Made by a program: the position numbers and the translations under genes
Notes under the pieces: model-generated
The model's input: the letters and a program-made list of their open reading frames with translations, nothing else
Database searches by the model: none
What the model was told of the DNA's origin: nothing
Assembly (NCBI GenBank): GCA_021463505.1
Contig: JAJTYR010000001.1
Coordinates: forward strand, 1-64,000
Reading direction: 5' to 3'
Source: Burkholderiaceae bacterium
Lineage (GTDB): Bacteria; Pseudomonadota; Gammaproteobacteria; Burkholderiales; Burkholderiaceae_E
DNA length: 64,000 bases
Part shown: piece after piece, positions 1-9,203 of the stretch
Layout: every line of letters begins with the position of its first letter
Position numbering within the stretch: position 1 is the stretch's first letter

Positions 1-719
1 CCCTTGGTGCCGTTGGTGACTGCGATGTCGCCGGCGGTGAAGCCGTTGACCGGTTCGCTGAAAGTGAAGGTGAAGGTGACCGGTCCGGTGGCGGTGCCGC
101 CAGCGTTGTCGGTGATCGAGAGCGCGGGAGCCGCCGTGTCGAACGGTTGCGCGGTGGTGACCGGCCCGACGCTGGGATTGCCCGAGAGGTCGGTGGCCGC
201 ACCGGCCGGGACCGATACATTGATCGTGCCGGCCGCTCCGGCAGGCGGCGTGACGACCAGCGTATAGACGGAAGCGTTGACCGCCGTGAACGTGCCCTTG
301 GTGCCGCTGGAGATCGTGATGTCGCCGGCATTGAAGCCGTTGACCGGTTCGCTGAAAGTGAAGGTGAAAGTGACTGGCCCGGTGGCCGTGCCGGTCGTGT
401 TGTCGGTGATCGCGAGCGTGGGCGCGACGCCGAGCGAATACGGCTGCACCGCCTGCGCCGCGACGTTTCCGGTACCGGCAACGTCGACAGCGGCATTCGC
501 CGGCACGTCGACCGTGATCTGGCCGTTGGTGTCGGGCAATGGCGTCACCACCAGCGTATAGACGGAAGCGTTGATCGCCGTGAACGTACCCTTGCTGCCA
601 CCCGTGACCACGACATCGCTGGTGGTGAAGCCGCTGACCGGTTCGTTGAACGTGAACGTGAACGTGACCGGTCCGGACGCGTTGCCGGGCGTGTCGTCGG
701 TGATCGCGACGGTCGGCGC
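1..719 (-). repeat. Tandem 294-bp (98-aa) Ig-like domain repeats
   Basis: Three units lie in frame inside the adhesin gene, bounded near 719-426, 425-132 and 131 to beyond the edge. The period is exact: the string cccttg recurs at 1, 295 and 589. Each unit encodes APT-(V/L)-(A/S)-IT-D, a VTFTFTF strand, EPV-GF, a G(T/S)KGTFTA(V/I)NASVYTL block and a VPA-A strand. Long stretches are nearly identical at DNA level, so unit number could vary by recombination and short-read assembly here could be collapsed. Confidence 0.85.
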
Positions 720-2477
720 CGAGCGGTCGATCGTGATCGCGAGCGCTGCCGATGCGCTGGAGACGTTGCCGACGGCGTCCGTGATCGTGGCCGTCAGCGT
801 CTTCGCGCCGTCGGCCCCGAGGGATGCTGTCGGGACGTCGACGTAACCGGCCGACACGTCGGGCGCGCTGACGACCACGCTGGCCACGGACGTCGCCCCG
901 CTGAAGATGGCGACCGTATCTTCGGCCATGGCGCCGGTGCCGGTGAGCGTGACCCGGATCAACGGCGTGTCGTCGTTGGTGATCCCGTCACCGGGTGTCC
1001 CTGAGTCGCTCGTGGCATTCAGTGCGATCGACGGTGTGCCGGGTTTCACCCGATCGATCCGCACCGGGCGCGTCGCCTCGACGCTGGTCGTTCCCGCCTC
1101 GTTGACGTAAGTGACCCGGACAGTCTCTTCGCCGTCGGCCGGGATCTCGCCGGCCGGGACGGTGACCGTCCAGCTGGTGCCGGTGACTGTCGCGGCTCGC
1201 GTGGTGCTCCCCCACACCACGGTGACCGGTCGGCCGGCCTGCGCTGCGTCCAGTGTGCCGGAGATGACGACCGAAGCACTCGCCTCGGTTGCGTTGATTT
1301 TATCGTCGACAGCGATCCTGCCGGCAATCGTCGGCGCCGGCGGCATCGACGTGTCGACTCGCAGGATCGCGCTGGCTGCCGGGCTGAGGTTGCCCGCGAG
1401 ATCGGATGCCACCACCGACACGCCCGTCGTGCTGATGTCCCCGAGCTTGCCGCCCGGCAGCGAGCCGCTGGCGGGCGCCGAGCCCAGGTCGATCGTGTAA
1501 CTGCCTCCCGACGCGGTCGTGGTCCAGCGCACGTCCGGCGTGCCGTTGCGGTCGAGGTCGAGCGAGACGGTGACCCGTGCGCCGGCTTCCGCGCTGCCGG
1601 CGATGACCGGGGTCGAATCGTTCGTCACCAGGGCGCTGGTGATCGTCGGCTTTCCCGGCGCGTCCGTGTCCAGCGTCACCGTGCCGGTCGCCAGGCGGCT
1701 CTGGTTGCCCGCGGCGTCGGTGGCCATCGCCGTGACCGATGTCGTCACGCCCTCGGCGATGCCCGGCAACGACCCGACCGTCGGCGTCGCGGTGGCGGTG
1801 TCGATCGTCCAGGCGCCATCGGCGGCGACCCGCGTCGTGTAGGTGACGTCGGTACCGTCCCGGCCCACGTCCAGCGTCATCGTCAGCGTGGCGCCCGCCT
1901 CGGCCGTGCCGGTGAACACCGGTTTGGGCTTGTTGGTGTAGGTGCCGCTGGTGATCGTCGGGGCGTCGGGTGGTGTCGTGTCCGACGAGCCGCCCTTGTT
2001 TCCGCTGCCTCCACCCCCGCCTCCGGCGGCGCCCAGGATGGCGATCCCGCCGGCGACGCCCAGCAGCGGCTTGAACGAGAACTCCGTCTCGTGCGATGGC
2101 GCGACCGACCCGGCGGTCATTCCCGACGCGTACATCAGGAACCCGCCTTCGGGCAACGTGGCAACCGGCGCCGTCGCTGGCGTGATCGCTTCCCCGGCCT
2201 CTCCGCCGATGTTCTCCATCGACATCGAACACGACGCCTGTGGCGTGCACTGGGTGAAGAAGCCCTGCAGCGACAGGCTCTGGTCGCCGGGCAGGCCCTC
2301 GATGATCAGGTCGGCGTCCACGCGCTTGACGAGTGCCGCCTGCGAGACGCGCCCGCCGGCATCGTTGAGGAGCCGGTATTGCAGCCCGGGCTGCGCGGGT
2401 ACCGTGTTGGCGCCGCTGCCCAGCGACACGCGCTGCACGGCGCCGTTGGCGGCAACGGCCTCGAGAATGATCGCCAT
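1..2477 (-). CDS. Large Ig-like-repeat surface adhesin with BapA-type prefix (C-terminus outside window)
   Basis: At least 825 residues are visible; the gene runs off the left edge. Residues 1-80 resemble the BapA/LapF prefix domain (DADLIIEGLPGD then LSLQGFF). A hydrophobic stretch near 137-150 (LLGVAGGIAILGA) is followed by a glycine-rich linker (AAGGGGGGSG) and then serial bacterial Ig-like domains: first the PPDAPTITSG / DTDAPGKPTITSA type, then three 98-residue domains with VTFTFTF-EPV-GF cores. There is no classical signal peptide, which fits type I secretion of LapA/BapA-like proteins; the expected C-terminal secretion signal lies outside the window. It starts 26 bases after the glycosylphosphotransferase stop, so it is probably co-transcribed with it and may anchor cells in the exopolysaccharide matrix. 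The role is inferred from domain type. Confidence 0.82.
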   Translation of the reverse strand, partial: MAIILEAVAANGAVQRVSLGSGANTVPAQPGLQYRLLNDAGGRVSQAALVKRVDADLIIEGLPGDQSLSLQGFFTQCTPQASCSMSMENIGGEAGEAITPATAPVATLPEGGFLMYASGMTAGSVAPSHETEFSFKPLLGVAGGIAILGAAGGGGGGSGNKGGSSDTTPPDAPTITSGTYTNKPKPVFTGTAEAGATLTMTLDVGRDGTDVTYTTRVAADGAWTIDTATATPTVGSLPGIAEGVTTSVTAMATDAAGNQSRLATGTVTLDTDAPGKPTITSALVTNDSTPVIAGSAEAGARVTVSLDLDRNGTPDVRWTTTASGGSYTIDLGSAPASGSLPGGKLGDISTTGVSVVASDLAGNLSPAASAILRVDTSMPPAPTIAGRIAVDDKINATEASASVVISGTLDAAQAGRPVTVVWGSTTRAATVTGTSWTVTVPAGEIPADGEETVRVTYVNEAGTTSVEATRPVRIDRVKPGTPSIALNATSDSGTPGDGITNDDTPLIRVTLTGTGAMAEDTVAIFSGATSVASVVVSAPDVSAGYVDVPTASLGADGAKTLTATITDAVGNVSSASAALAITIDRSAPTVAITDDTPGNASGPVTFTFTFNEPVSGFTTSDVVVTGGSKGTFTAINASVYTLVVTPLPDTNGQITVDVPANAAVDVAGTGNVAAQAVQPYSLGVAPTLAITDNTTGTATGPVTFTFTFSEPVNGFNAGDITISSGTKGTFTAVNASVYTLVVTPPAGAAGTINVSVPAGAATDLSGNPSVGPVTTAQPFDTAAPALSITDNAGGTATGPVTFTFTFSEPVNGFTAGDIAVTNGTK

Positions 2478-2503
2478 GGGTTCCTACCTCGTGCGGAGCA
2501 CGG

Positions 2504-3910
2504 TCAGTAGGCGTTCGGGTCCCGGAAGACCTCGACCACCGTTCTGTAGATGATCCACAGGTCCAGACGCAGTGACCAGTTGCGCAGGTAATCGAGATCG
2601 TACCGGATGCGCGCTTCCATCTTGTCGAGGGTGTCGGTCTCGCCGCGCGCGCCATTGATCTGCGCCAGCCCCGTGATGCCGGGCTTGACCTTGTGGCGGA
2701 TCATGTAGCCCCTGATCAGCTTGCGGTACATCTCGTTGTGCGCCACCGCGTGCGGTCGCGGACCGACCACGCTCATCTTGCCCTGCAGCACGTTGAAGAA
2801 CTGCGGCAGTTCGTCGAGCGAGGTGCGGCGCAGGAAGCGTCCGAATGGCGTGATGCGGTCGTCGTCGCGCGTCGCCTGCCGGATCTGCGCGCCGTCTTCC
2901 TGCACCTTCATGGTCCGGAACTTCCAGACCGTGATCTGCTGGCCGTCGACCCCGTAGCGCCGTTGCTTGAACAGGACCGGGCCGGGCATCGTGATCTTGA
3001 TGCCCAGCGCCACGGCGACCATGATCGGTGAGGCCAGCACCAGCGCTGCGGTCGCGATGCACAGGTCGGACAGGCGCTTGATCACGCCGGTGGTGCCGTG
3101 GAACGGCGACTCGCAGACCGCCACCACCGGCAGGCCGACCATCGTGTCGATCCGTCCCTGGATGATGTCGAGCATGAAGATGTCGGGGACGAAATAGATC
3201 GACGCCGTGGTGTCGCGCAGCGATTCGAGCAGGTGCAGGATGCGCGGTTGCGCGGCCATCGGCAGCGCGATGAAGATCTGGTCGACCCGGTTGGCGCGCA
3301 CGTGGTCGGCGACCCGCTCGATGCGCCCGCAGATCGGCGCCTCGGTCACGTTGCCCAGCCGCGCGAGGTCGCGATCGTCGAAGAACGCCGCGACGTGCGT
3401 CTGCGAGTACGGGTCGTTGGCCAGTTCACGCGCCAGTGTTCGCCCCAGCGTATTGGCGCCGATGACGATGGCCACCTGCTCGCCGCGCAGCGCGATCAGC
3501 CGCGGCACGAACAACGGCGAGATCCAGTGCGTGAGCGCCTGTGCGGCAGGGGTTGCGAGGAACCAGGTGGCGAGCACGTTGGGGTGAAAGATGCGGATCA
3601 TGTCGACCGCGAGGCCGAACATCAGCAACAGGGCGGCCACCAGCGCCCAGCTTGCGGCGATGTGCCGGATCATGCCGTGCGAACGCTGCCGGAACGGCAC
3701 GGTGGCCGGATAGATCAGCGCGAAGACCAGCGCGGCGAGCACGACCTCCGCGGGCCGGATCGCCTGGCCCCAGGCGAGCGTGGACCCGAACAGACAGCCG
3801 ACCGCGAGCAACGGATCGACGAGCGACTTGGCGAGATCGACGAGACTGCGGTTCCCCGTGCGCACCAGCGGGGGAATCGACGTCAACTGGCCTGTCCGGG
3901 GATCGACCAT
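2504..3910 (-). CDS. Exopolysaccharide polyprenyl glycosylphosphotransferase (WcaJ/EpsE type)
   Basis: A 468-residue inner-membrane enzyme that would transfer a hexose-1-phosphate to undecaprenyl phosphate, starting an exopolysaccharide repeat unit. The N-terminal half has four or five hydrophobic helices (for example LVAALLLMFGLAVDMI). A Rossmann-like middle follows (VAIVIGANTLGRTLARELA). The C-terminal catalytic bacterial sugar-transferase domain carries KRLSDL, MPGPVLFKQ-RYG, WKFRTM, FGRFLRRTSLDELPQ, VGPRP and KPGITGLAQ motifs. The ATG at 3910 was preferred over an upstream start at 4048 because the extra 46 residues are low-complexity and match no part of the family. The next gene on this strand is the adhesin; the EpsL-like barrel is divergent. 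Substrate sugar cannot be read from sequence. Confidence 0.92.
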   Translation of the reverse strand: MVDPRTGQLTSIPPLVRTGNRSLVDLAKSLVDPLLAVGCLFGSTLAWGQAIRPAEVVLAALVFALIYPATVPFRQRSHGMIRHIAASWALVAALLLMFGLAVDMIRIFHPNVLATWFLATPAAQALTHWISPLFVPRLIALRGEQVAIVIGANTLGRTLARELANDPYSQTHVAAFFDDRDLARLGNVTEAPICGRIERVADHVRANRVDQIFIALPMAAQPRILHLLESLRDTTASIYFVPDIFMLDIIQGRIDTMVGLPVVAVCESPFHGTTGVIKRLSDLCIATAALVLASPIMVAVALGIKITMPGPVLFKQRRYGVDGQQITVWKFRTMKVQEDGAQIRQATRDDDRITPFGRFLRRTSLDELPQFFNVLQGKMSVVGPRPHAVAHNEMYRKLIRGYMIRHKVKPGITGLAQINGARGETDTLDKMEARIRYDLDYLRNWSLRLDLWIIYRTVVEVFRDPNAY

Positions 3911-4100
3911 GGATCTGTCTCGAAGCGTTCGGTCGGGCGGCGGCGGATGGAAAAAAGCACTCAAAGCTGGTAATTTAGCCTGAAACGAGGGCGATTTCGG
4001 GACCGCAAACGTACCCTGCGGGATGAAATCGGCGACCTGGTCAGGCATCCTCGCCGGACCGGGTCGCCACTGGAAGGCACAAATTCTCGAAGGGGTGGAA
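3911..4100. promoter_or_regulatory. Divergent intergenic region between glycosylphosphotransferase and EpsL-like genes
   Basis: These 190 bases separate two divergent exopolysaccharide genes and must hold both promoters. An AT-rich patch at about 3950-3985 (ggaaaaaagcac, ggtaatttagcc) stands out in GC-rich surroundings. A 7-bp inverted repeat, cgatttc (3992-3998) and gaaatcg (4025-4031), flanks a 26-base spacer and could be an operator or transcript hairpin. A purine-rich aaggggtgga before 4101 is the likely ribosome-binding site of the rightward gene. Precise -35/-10 boxes are not convincing. Confidence 0.4.
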
Positions 4101-5405
4101 ATGCGGATAGCCGGACGGGTTCTGTTGGGTGGCGTCGCGGCGGCCTTGCTGCCGCTCGCGTCGTCGGTCTCCCACGCGCAGTCGCTGAGCTGGTTCGGGC
4201 GCCCGGCGATCAGTTCGTACGGGGTCGCACCGCTCGAGATCTACAGCCAGGACCGCGACGTCCTGCAGTTGAACACCGGGGTCGAACTGGAGCGCCACAG
4301 CAATATCTTCGCGCTGCCCGACGGCGTCAGCCCGAAGAGCGTCTACGGCAAGTCGAGCCGCGCCGACACCATCATGCGGGTGCTGGCGGGCGTCACCTTC
4401 GACCGGCAGGTGAGCCTGCAGCGCTTCCGTCTCGACGCGTCGGTAATCCCGGTGAAAATGGTCGAGTATTCGCGCTTCGACCACGTGGGCTACTCCGCCG
4501 GCGGCCACTGGGACTGGGCCATCGGCCGACCGTATTTCGGCACCCTCGGCGTGCGCTTCACCAGTGGTGCGACGCCTTTCGGCACCTACTACATCAATCG
4601 CGAGAACGTCGAGCGGCGCACCAAGGTGTACGGGAGTGCCGGCATCCGCCTGACGCCGGACCTCGCTGCTTTCGTCGGAGCCGACAGCGAGACACTCGAC
4701 AACTCGTACAGTGCCGTGCGCGCGGCCGACTACCGCTTCACGAGCATCGAGACCGGCCTGCGCTTTGCCCGCGGCGACGCCAGTTCGGTCGACCTGGTGT
4801 GGCGCCACACCAACGGTGATTACCCTAACCGGCAGGTCGTGGACGCGCTGGGCAACCTGCTGCCGGGGGCGGTCGACAACGAGTTTCGCCAGGACGCCAT
4901 CCTGGCGCGGCTGCAACTGCGCCCGTCGAACGACAGCGCGCTCGGCGGGCACGTCGGTCTCACGAAGCGCAGGTTCGACCAGGTGTCGCAGCGCGACTTC
5001 AGCGGCGTGACCGCGGGCCTGAACGTCGAATGGCGCCCCACCGGGCTGTTCACGATGCGCGCCGAGCTGGTCCGCGACATCCAGTCCGAGGAGTTGCTCA
5101 CGGCGAGCTACGTCGACCTGACCACGCTGCGCCTGATGCCGACGTACCAGCTCAGCGGCAAGATCGCGGTCAACGCGATCGTGTCGGCCTCGCGCGCCTC
5201 GTACGAGGGCGATCCGGGCCTCGCGCTGTCGTCGGGGCCCACGCGCAAGGACGACATCAACACGCTCGGCATCGGGCTCGCCTACGAGTACGCGCGCAAC
5301 ATCACCGTCAACCTGGGCGCCCGTCGCGAGCAGCGCAAGTCCAACATCGGCAGCGTCGAGTACACCGACAACATCCTGACGGCCAACGTACTGGCACGCT
5401 TCTGA
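4101..5405 (+). CDS. EpsL-like outer-membrane beta-barrel of exopolysaccharide locus
   Basis: A 434-residue protein with a clear Sec signal peptide (MRIAGRVLLGGVAAALLPLA...SHAQ). The rest alternates short hydrophobic/aromatic strands and polar turns typical of an outer-membrane barrel and ends in NILTANVLARF, a barrel-like aromatic terminus. Family features of EpsL are present: an early NTGVELERHSNIFALPDG segment, then TFDRQVSLQRFRLDA. EpsL proteins occur in exosortase/PEP-CTERM-style and other betaproteobacterial exopolysaccharide clusters; their exact biochemical role is unsettled. The ATG at 4101 was chosen because the signal peptide begins there and aaggggtgga precedes it. The next gene, a Wza-like protein, follows in the same direction. 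Confidence 0.8.
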   Translation: MRIAGRVLLGGVAAALLPLASSVSHAQSLSWFGRPAISSYGVAPLEIYSQDRDVLQLNTGVELERHSNIFALPDGVSPKSVYGKSSRADTIMRVLAGVTFDRQVSLQRFRLDASVIPVKMVEYSRFDHVGYSAGGHWDWAIGRPYFGTLGVRFTSGATPFGTYYINRENVERRTKVYGSAGIRLTPDLAAFVGADSETLDNSYSAVRAADYRFTSIETGLRFARGDASSVDLVWRHTNGDYPNRQVVDALGNLLPGAVDNEFRQDAILARLQLRPSNDSALGGHVGLTKRRFDQVSQRDFSGVTAGLNVEWRPTGLFTMRAELVRDIQSEELLTASYVDLTTLRLMPTYQLSGKIAVNAIVSASRASYEGDPGLALSSGPTRKDDINTLGIGLAYEYARNITVNLGARREQRKSNIGSVEYTDNILTANVLARF

Positions 5406-5435
5406 GCGTTGCCGGCCGCTGGTCCGGGCACAAAC

Positions 5436-5457
5436 CGGCGCGCCCCGGGGCGCGCCG
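5436..5457. repeat. 22-bp perfect palindrome after the EpsL-like gene
   Basis: The sequence cggcgcgcccc immediately followed by its own reverse complement lies 31 bases past the EpsL-like stop codon. In RNA it would form a very stable GC hairpin, with a few central bases forced open as the loop. No T-tract follows, so a textbook intrinsic terminator is not supported. It may still cause pausing, protect the transcript 3' end or act as a protein site between the two export genes. Confidence 0.5.
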
Positions 5458-5589
5458 ACCCGTATCGCGGCGCGTTGCCGTCCGTCGACGCGCCGACCGC
5501 ACGGCGGGTCCGCGCAATCGGTCACGTGCACGGCCCTCCCGCGGGGCTATGATGCAATGCTATCGCAACCCCGCTTCGTCGCCTGCGCC

Positions 5590-6402
5590 ATGAGATTCGT
5601 GCCACTGCTTCGCGCTGCACTGCTGTCGTTCGCCCTGCTGTTTGCCGCCACGGCCAGTGCACAGGGCGACGCCCGCGTCGACTACAAGCTCGGCCCCGGC
5701 GACGTGATCCGCATCCAGGTGTTCCAGCAACCCGACCTCACGGTCGAGGCGCGGGTGTCCGAGAACGGCGTGATCTCGTTTCCGCTGATCGGAGTGATCC
5801 GCGTCGGCGGGATGTCGCCGACCGACGTCGAGCGACTGATCGCGAGACGCCTGAAGGACGGCAACTTCCTGCAGAACCCGCAGGTGACGCTGAACGTCAC
5901 GCAGTTCCGCAGCCAGCAGGTTTCGGTGCTGGGCAACGTCGGCAAGCCGGGTCGCTACCCGCTCGAAACCACCGGCATGCGGCTCTCGGAGGTGCTGTCG
6001 ATGGCCGGAGGCGTCACGAACACCGGCGCCGACCAGGTGATCCTGATGACGATGCGCGACGGTCGCATGCAGCGCATGGAGATCGACCTGGTCGAGATGT
6101 TCACCGTCGGCGACCTGTCGCACGACGTTCCGCTGGTGGCGGGCGACGTCATCTACGTCGACCGGGCCGCGCAGTACTACGTCTACGGCCAGGTGCAGCG
6201 CCCGGGCATGTATCCGCTCGATCGCGGCATGACCGTGGCGCAGGCGATCGCCAAGGGCGGCGGCCTGACGCTGCGCGGCACCGACAAGGGCGTGCGCGTG
6301 CATCGTCGCTTCGGCAGCCGCACCGTCCAGGTGCTCGAGCCGAAGCTCGACGACCCGATCAAGCCGGACGATCTCGTCTTCGTGCGCGAAAGCGTGTTCT
6401 GA
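5590..6402 (+). CDS. Polysaccharide export protein (Wza/OPX family)
   Basis: A 270-residue periplasmic/outer-membrane export component. A signal peptide (MRFVPLLRAALLSFALLFAA then ASAQG) precedes the Poly_export domain, whose hallmark YKLGPGDVIRIQVFQQPDLT lies near residues 34-53. Two SLBB-type domains follow: VSVLGNVGKPGRYPL, then YYVYGQVQRPGMYPL with GMTVAQAIAKGGGLT. No lipobox cysteine is visible, unlike Wza itself. The ATG at 5590 was preferred because the signal peptide is properly formed from there; an in-frame start at 5557 adds eleven residues. Its product would form the export channel for the polymer started by the glycosylphosphotransferase. The DUF4910 gene follows after four bases. 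Confidence 0.92.
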   Translation: MRFVPLLRAALLSFALLFAATASAQGDARVDYKLGPGDVIRIQVFQQPDLTVEARVSENGVISFPLIGVIRVGGMSPTDVERLIARRLKDGNFLQNPQVTLNVTQFRSQQVSVLGNVGKPGRYPLETTGMRLSEVLSMAGGVTNTGADQVILMTMRDGRMQRMEIDLVEMFTVGDLSHDVPLVAGDVIYVDRAAQYYVYGQVQRPGMYPLDRGMTVAQAIAKGGGLTLRGTDKGVRVHRRFGSRTVQVLEPKLDDPIKPDDLVFVRESVF

Positions 6403-6406
6403 TCGC

Positions 6407-7711
6407 GTGCTGCAGCAACTCCAGCAGGCGGACGGCTCGCGCGAGGCCGCCGACGCGGCGTTCGCGCTGATGGCATCGATCTACCCGATCTGCCGCAGCA
6501 TCACCGGCGACGGCGTGCGTCGCACGCTCGATGTCGTCGAGCAGGTGGTGCCGCTCACGCGCACCGAGGTGCCAAGCGGCACGCCCGTCTACGACTGGGA
6601 GATTCCGCACGAGTGGAACATTCGCGACGCCTTCGTCGCCGATGCGTCGGGGCGCCGGATCGTCGACTTCAGGGCGCACAACCTGCACGTGGTCAACTAC
6701 TCGGCGCCGGTCGATCGCACGATGTCCCTCGACGAACTGCAGCCGCACCTGCATTCGCTGCCCGAGCGGCCCGACTGGATCCCCTATCGCACCACTTACT
6801 ACCGCGAGACCTGGGGCTTTTGCCTGCGGCACCGGGATCGCGAGGCGTTGGGCCCCGGCCCGTATCGCGTCGTGGTCGATTCCACGCTCGCGCCGGGGTC
6901 CCTCACGCTCGCGGAGGCCGTCGTCGAGGGCAGCACCGACGGCGAGGCGATCGTCTACACGCACGGTTGTCATCCGTCGCTGGCCAACGACAACCTGACC
7001 GGCATCGCCGTTGCCGCCGCACTGGCCCGCGCGCTGCGCACCGAGCGTCCGCGGCTCACCTGGCGTTTCGTGTTCGGGCCGGGAACGATCGGTTCGCTCG
7101 CCTGGCTTTCGCGCAACGAGCACCGGCTGGCACGGTTGCGCGCAGGCCTGACGATCGGCCTGCTCGGCGACGCCGGCCCGCTTCGCTACAAGCACAGTCG
7201 CCGCGGCGACACCGTGACCGATCGCGTCACGGCCCACGTCATCGGCCGTGAGCCGTTCGCGGGTCTGCTGACCCCGTTCGAGCCGTACGGCTACGACGAG
7301 CGCCAGTTCTGCTCGCCGGGGTTTGACCTGCCGGTTGGCCGGATCACGCGCTCGCCCAATGGCACGTATCCCGAGTACCACACCTCGGCCGACGACCTGT
7401 CGCTGGTGCGACCCGAGAAGCTGGCCGAGTCGATCCGCGCGCTCGCGCGCACGATCGCGCTGCTCGACGCGAACCGGCGACTGCTGAACCTGAGCCCGAA
7501 GGGCGAGCCGCGCCTGGGCAAGCGCGGCCTGTACGGCAGCGTCGGCGGCGCCGGTCCGGGCGAATTCGAGCACGCACTGCTGTGGGTTCTCAGCCTGGCC
7601 GATGGCGCGCACGACCTGCTCGCGATGTCGGAGCGCTCGGGCCTCGCTTTCGAACTCCTCGATCGTGCGGCAGGCGCGCTCGAAGAGGCGAAGCTGGTGC
7701 GCGTGCTCTGA
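6407..7711 (+). CDS. DUF4910 (aminopeptidase-like fold) protein
   Basis: A 434-residue protein of the DUF4910 family, whose fold resembles zinc aminopeptidases of the M28 type. Family landmarks are [16 protein letters not shown] near residue 26, [30 protein letters not shown] and [11 protein letters not shown]; the His/Asp pairs in the last two are the likely metal ligands. The C-terminal 70 residues look like a small helical, winged-helix-like tail. The GTG at 6407 is four bases after the export-protein stop; an in-frame ATG at 6470 would cut into the conserved N-terminus. DUF4910 genes are frequent neighbours of nucleotide-sugar genes, as here, but the reaction is unknown to me. Confidence 0.85.
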   Translation: MLQQLQQADGSREAADAAFALMASIYPICRSITGDGVRRTLDVVEQVVPLTRTEVPSGTPVYDWEIPHEWNIRDAFVADASGRRIVDFRAHNLHVVNYSAPVDRTMSLDELQPHLHSLPERPDWIPYRTTYYRETWGFCLRHRDREALGPGPYRVVVDSTLAPGSLTLAEAVVEGSTDGEAIVYTHGCHPSLANDNLTGIAVAAALARALRTERPRLTWRFVFGPGTIGSLAWLSRNEHRLARLRAGLTIGLLGDAGPLRYKHSRRGDTVTDRVTAHVIGREPFAGLLTPFEPYGYDERQFCSPGFDLPVGRITRSPNGTYPEYHTSADDLSLVRPEKLAESIRALARTIALLDANRRLLNLSPKGEPRLGKRGLYGSVGGAGPGEFEHALLWVLSLADGAHDLLAMSERSGLAFELLDRAAGALEEAKLVRVL

Positions 7712-7817
7712 CGGTCGTGGCTCGGACGGGTGCGCAATATGCACTGGACGAAGGCGGTGCGACGAGGCAATTTCCCGGTGCGATGGACAGCAACCCCAAC
7801 GGGCGACGAGTGACGAC

Positions 7818-8591
7818 ATGCAGGTGATGATTCTTGCGGGCGGGTTCGGAACGCGAATCAGCGAGGAGAGTGCGATACGGCCGAAGCCGATGGTCGAGAT
7901 CGGGGGACGCCCGATTCTCTGGCACATCATGAAGATGTACCTCGCGCACGGCCTGAGCGACTTCGTGATCTGCTGCGGCTACAAGGGCCACGTGATCAAG
8001 GAGTACTTCCGCGACTACGCGCTCGCCAGTGCCGACGTGACCTTCGACATGCGCGAGCACACCACCACGTTGTTGAAGACCGCGACCGAGCCGTGGAAAG
8101 TGACGCTGGTCGACACCGGACTCGAGACCATGACCGGTGGGCGGATCAAGCGCGCGGCGAAGTACCTCGATGGCGGCCCGTTCTGCTGCACCTACGGCGA
8201 CGGTGTGAGCGACGTCGACATCACACGCCTGATCGCGTTTCACCGCGAACAGGGCGCGCGCGCGACGGTCACTGCCGTGCAGCCGCCCGGGCGGTTCGGG
8301 GCGTTCGCGTTGCACGCCGGCGAGATGCGCGTGCCGAGTTTCAGGGAAAAGCCGGAGGGCGACGGTGCGTGGGTGAACGGAGGGTTCTTCGTTCTGGAGC
8401 CGTCGGTGCTCGACCTGATCGACCGCGACGACACGGTCTGGGAGCGCGGGCCGATGGAGCGCCTCGCCGCCGAGGGCCAGTTGGCCGCGTACCGGCACGA
8501 CGGTTTCTGGCAGCCGATGGACACGTTGCGCGACAAGCAACTGCTCGAGGAGTTGTGGAGCCGTGGCAAGGCACCCTGGAGGCAATGGTGA
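7818..8591 (+). CDS. rfbF: Glucose-1-phosphate cytidylyltransferase
   Basis: A 257-residue enzyme making CDP-glucose from CTP and glucose-1-phosphate, the entry to CDP-deoxysugars. The N-terminal nucleotidyltransferase signature [19 protein letters not shown] and [17 protein letters not shown] is intact. [13 protein letters not shown], the [11 protein letters not shown] metal-binding stretch, [17 protein letters not shown] and [17 protein letters not shown] match RfbF/DdhA throughout. Length is normal for the family. The ATG at 7818 begins the nucleotide-binding signature, so longer in-frame starts are unlikely. It leads a short co-directional run with an RmlC-like epimerase and an SDR. No recognisable CDP-glucose 4,6-dehydratase (RfbG) lies nearby. 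Confidence 0.95.
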   Translation: MQVMILAGGFGTRISEESAIRPKPMVEIGGRPILWHIMKMYLAHGLSDFVICCGYKGHVIKEYFRDYALASADVTFDMREHTTTLLKTATEPWKVTLVDTGLETMTGGRIKRAAKYLDGGPFCCTYGDGVSDVDITRLIAFHREQGARATVTAVQPPGRFGAFALHAGEMRVPSFREKPEGDGAWVNGGFFVLEPSVLDLIDRDDTVWERGPMERLAAEGQLAAYRHDGFWQPMDTLRDKQLLEELWSRGKAPWRQW

Positions 8592-8616
8592 AGCCCGGTT
8601 TCGTGGGAGCCGCCGG

Positions 8617-9150
8617 ATGATCTTCACGAAGACGGCGCTGCAAGGTGCCGCGATCATCGACGTCGAGCGTCACGAAGACGAGCGCGGCTTCTTCGCGCGC
8701 ACCTATTGCGAGCGCGAGTTCGCCGGGCACGGCCTGCCGGCCCGGATGGTGCAGGCCAGCACGTCGCTGACCCGCCGCAAGGGGACGCTGCGCGGCATGC
8801 ACTACCAGGCGCCGCCGCACGCCGAGGACAAGCTGGTGCGCTGTGCGCACGGCGCGATCTGGGACGTGATCGTCGACATCCGGCCCGGTTCGCCCACCTA
8901 TTGCAGGTGGATCGGTGTCGAACTGAGCGAAGCGAACGGTCGCATGCTGCTGGTGCCGCAGGGCTTCGCGCACGGCTTCGTCACGCTGACCGACGACGCC
9001 GTCGTCGTCTATCAGATTTCGGCGTTTTTCGCGCCCGATGCCGGGCGCGGTGCCCGGCACGACGATCCGGCGTTCGGCATCGAGTGGCCGGTGCCGGTGA
9101 CCGGCATGTCCGACAAGGATGCCCGCTGGCCCGACTTCGAGCGCGCATAG
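8617..9150 (+). CDS. dTDP-4-dehydrorhamnose 3,5-epimerase-like (RmlC family) protein
   Basis: A 177-residue cupin of the RmlC family. Motifs include HEDERGFFARTYCEREF, MVQASTSLTRRKGTLRGMHYQ with the catalytic-base histidine, HAEDKLVRCAHGAIWDVIVD, the nucleotide-sugar contact VELSEANGRMLLVPQGFAHGF, and VYQISAFF. The start at 8617 follows gtgggagc. Because its neighbour makes a CDP-sugar and not a dTDP-sugar, it probably epimerises a CDP-4-keto-hexose at C3 and/or C5; this is inference from context. Its C-terminus (PAFGIEWP...SDKDARWPDF) is typical of the family. Confidence 0.9.
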   Translation: MIFTKTALQGAAIIDVERHEDERGFFARTYCEREFAGHGLPARMVQASTSLTRRKGTLRGMHYQAPPHAEDKLVRCAHGAIWDVIVDIRPGSPTYCRWIGVELSEANGRMLLVPQGFAHGFVTLTDDAVVVYQISAFFAPDAGRGARHDDPAFGIEWPVPVTGMSDKDARWPDFERA

Positions 9151-9203
9151 CCCGAACGCTTCTTCCCCCACCCGATCCACCACGAGCAAGGAACGACGCC
9201 ATC

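Noticed and set aside
147-1004. Long rightward open frame opposite the adhesin gene
   Set aside because: It is Arg/Asp-rich with no domain, and mirrors the period of the repeat gene on the other strand. The leftward frame reads as clean Ig-like domains.
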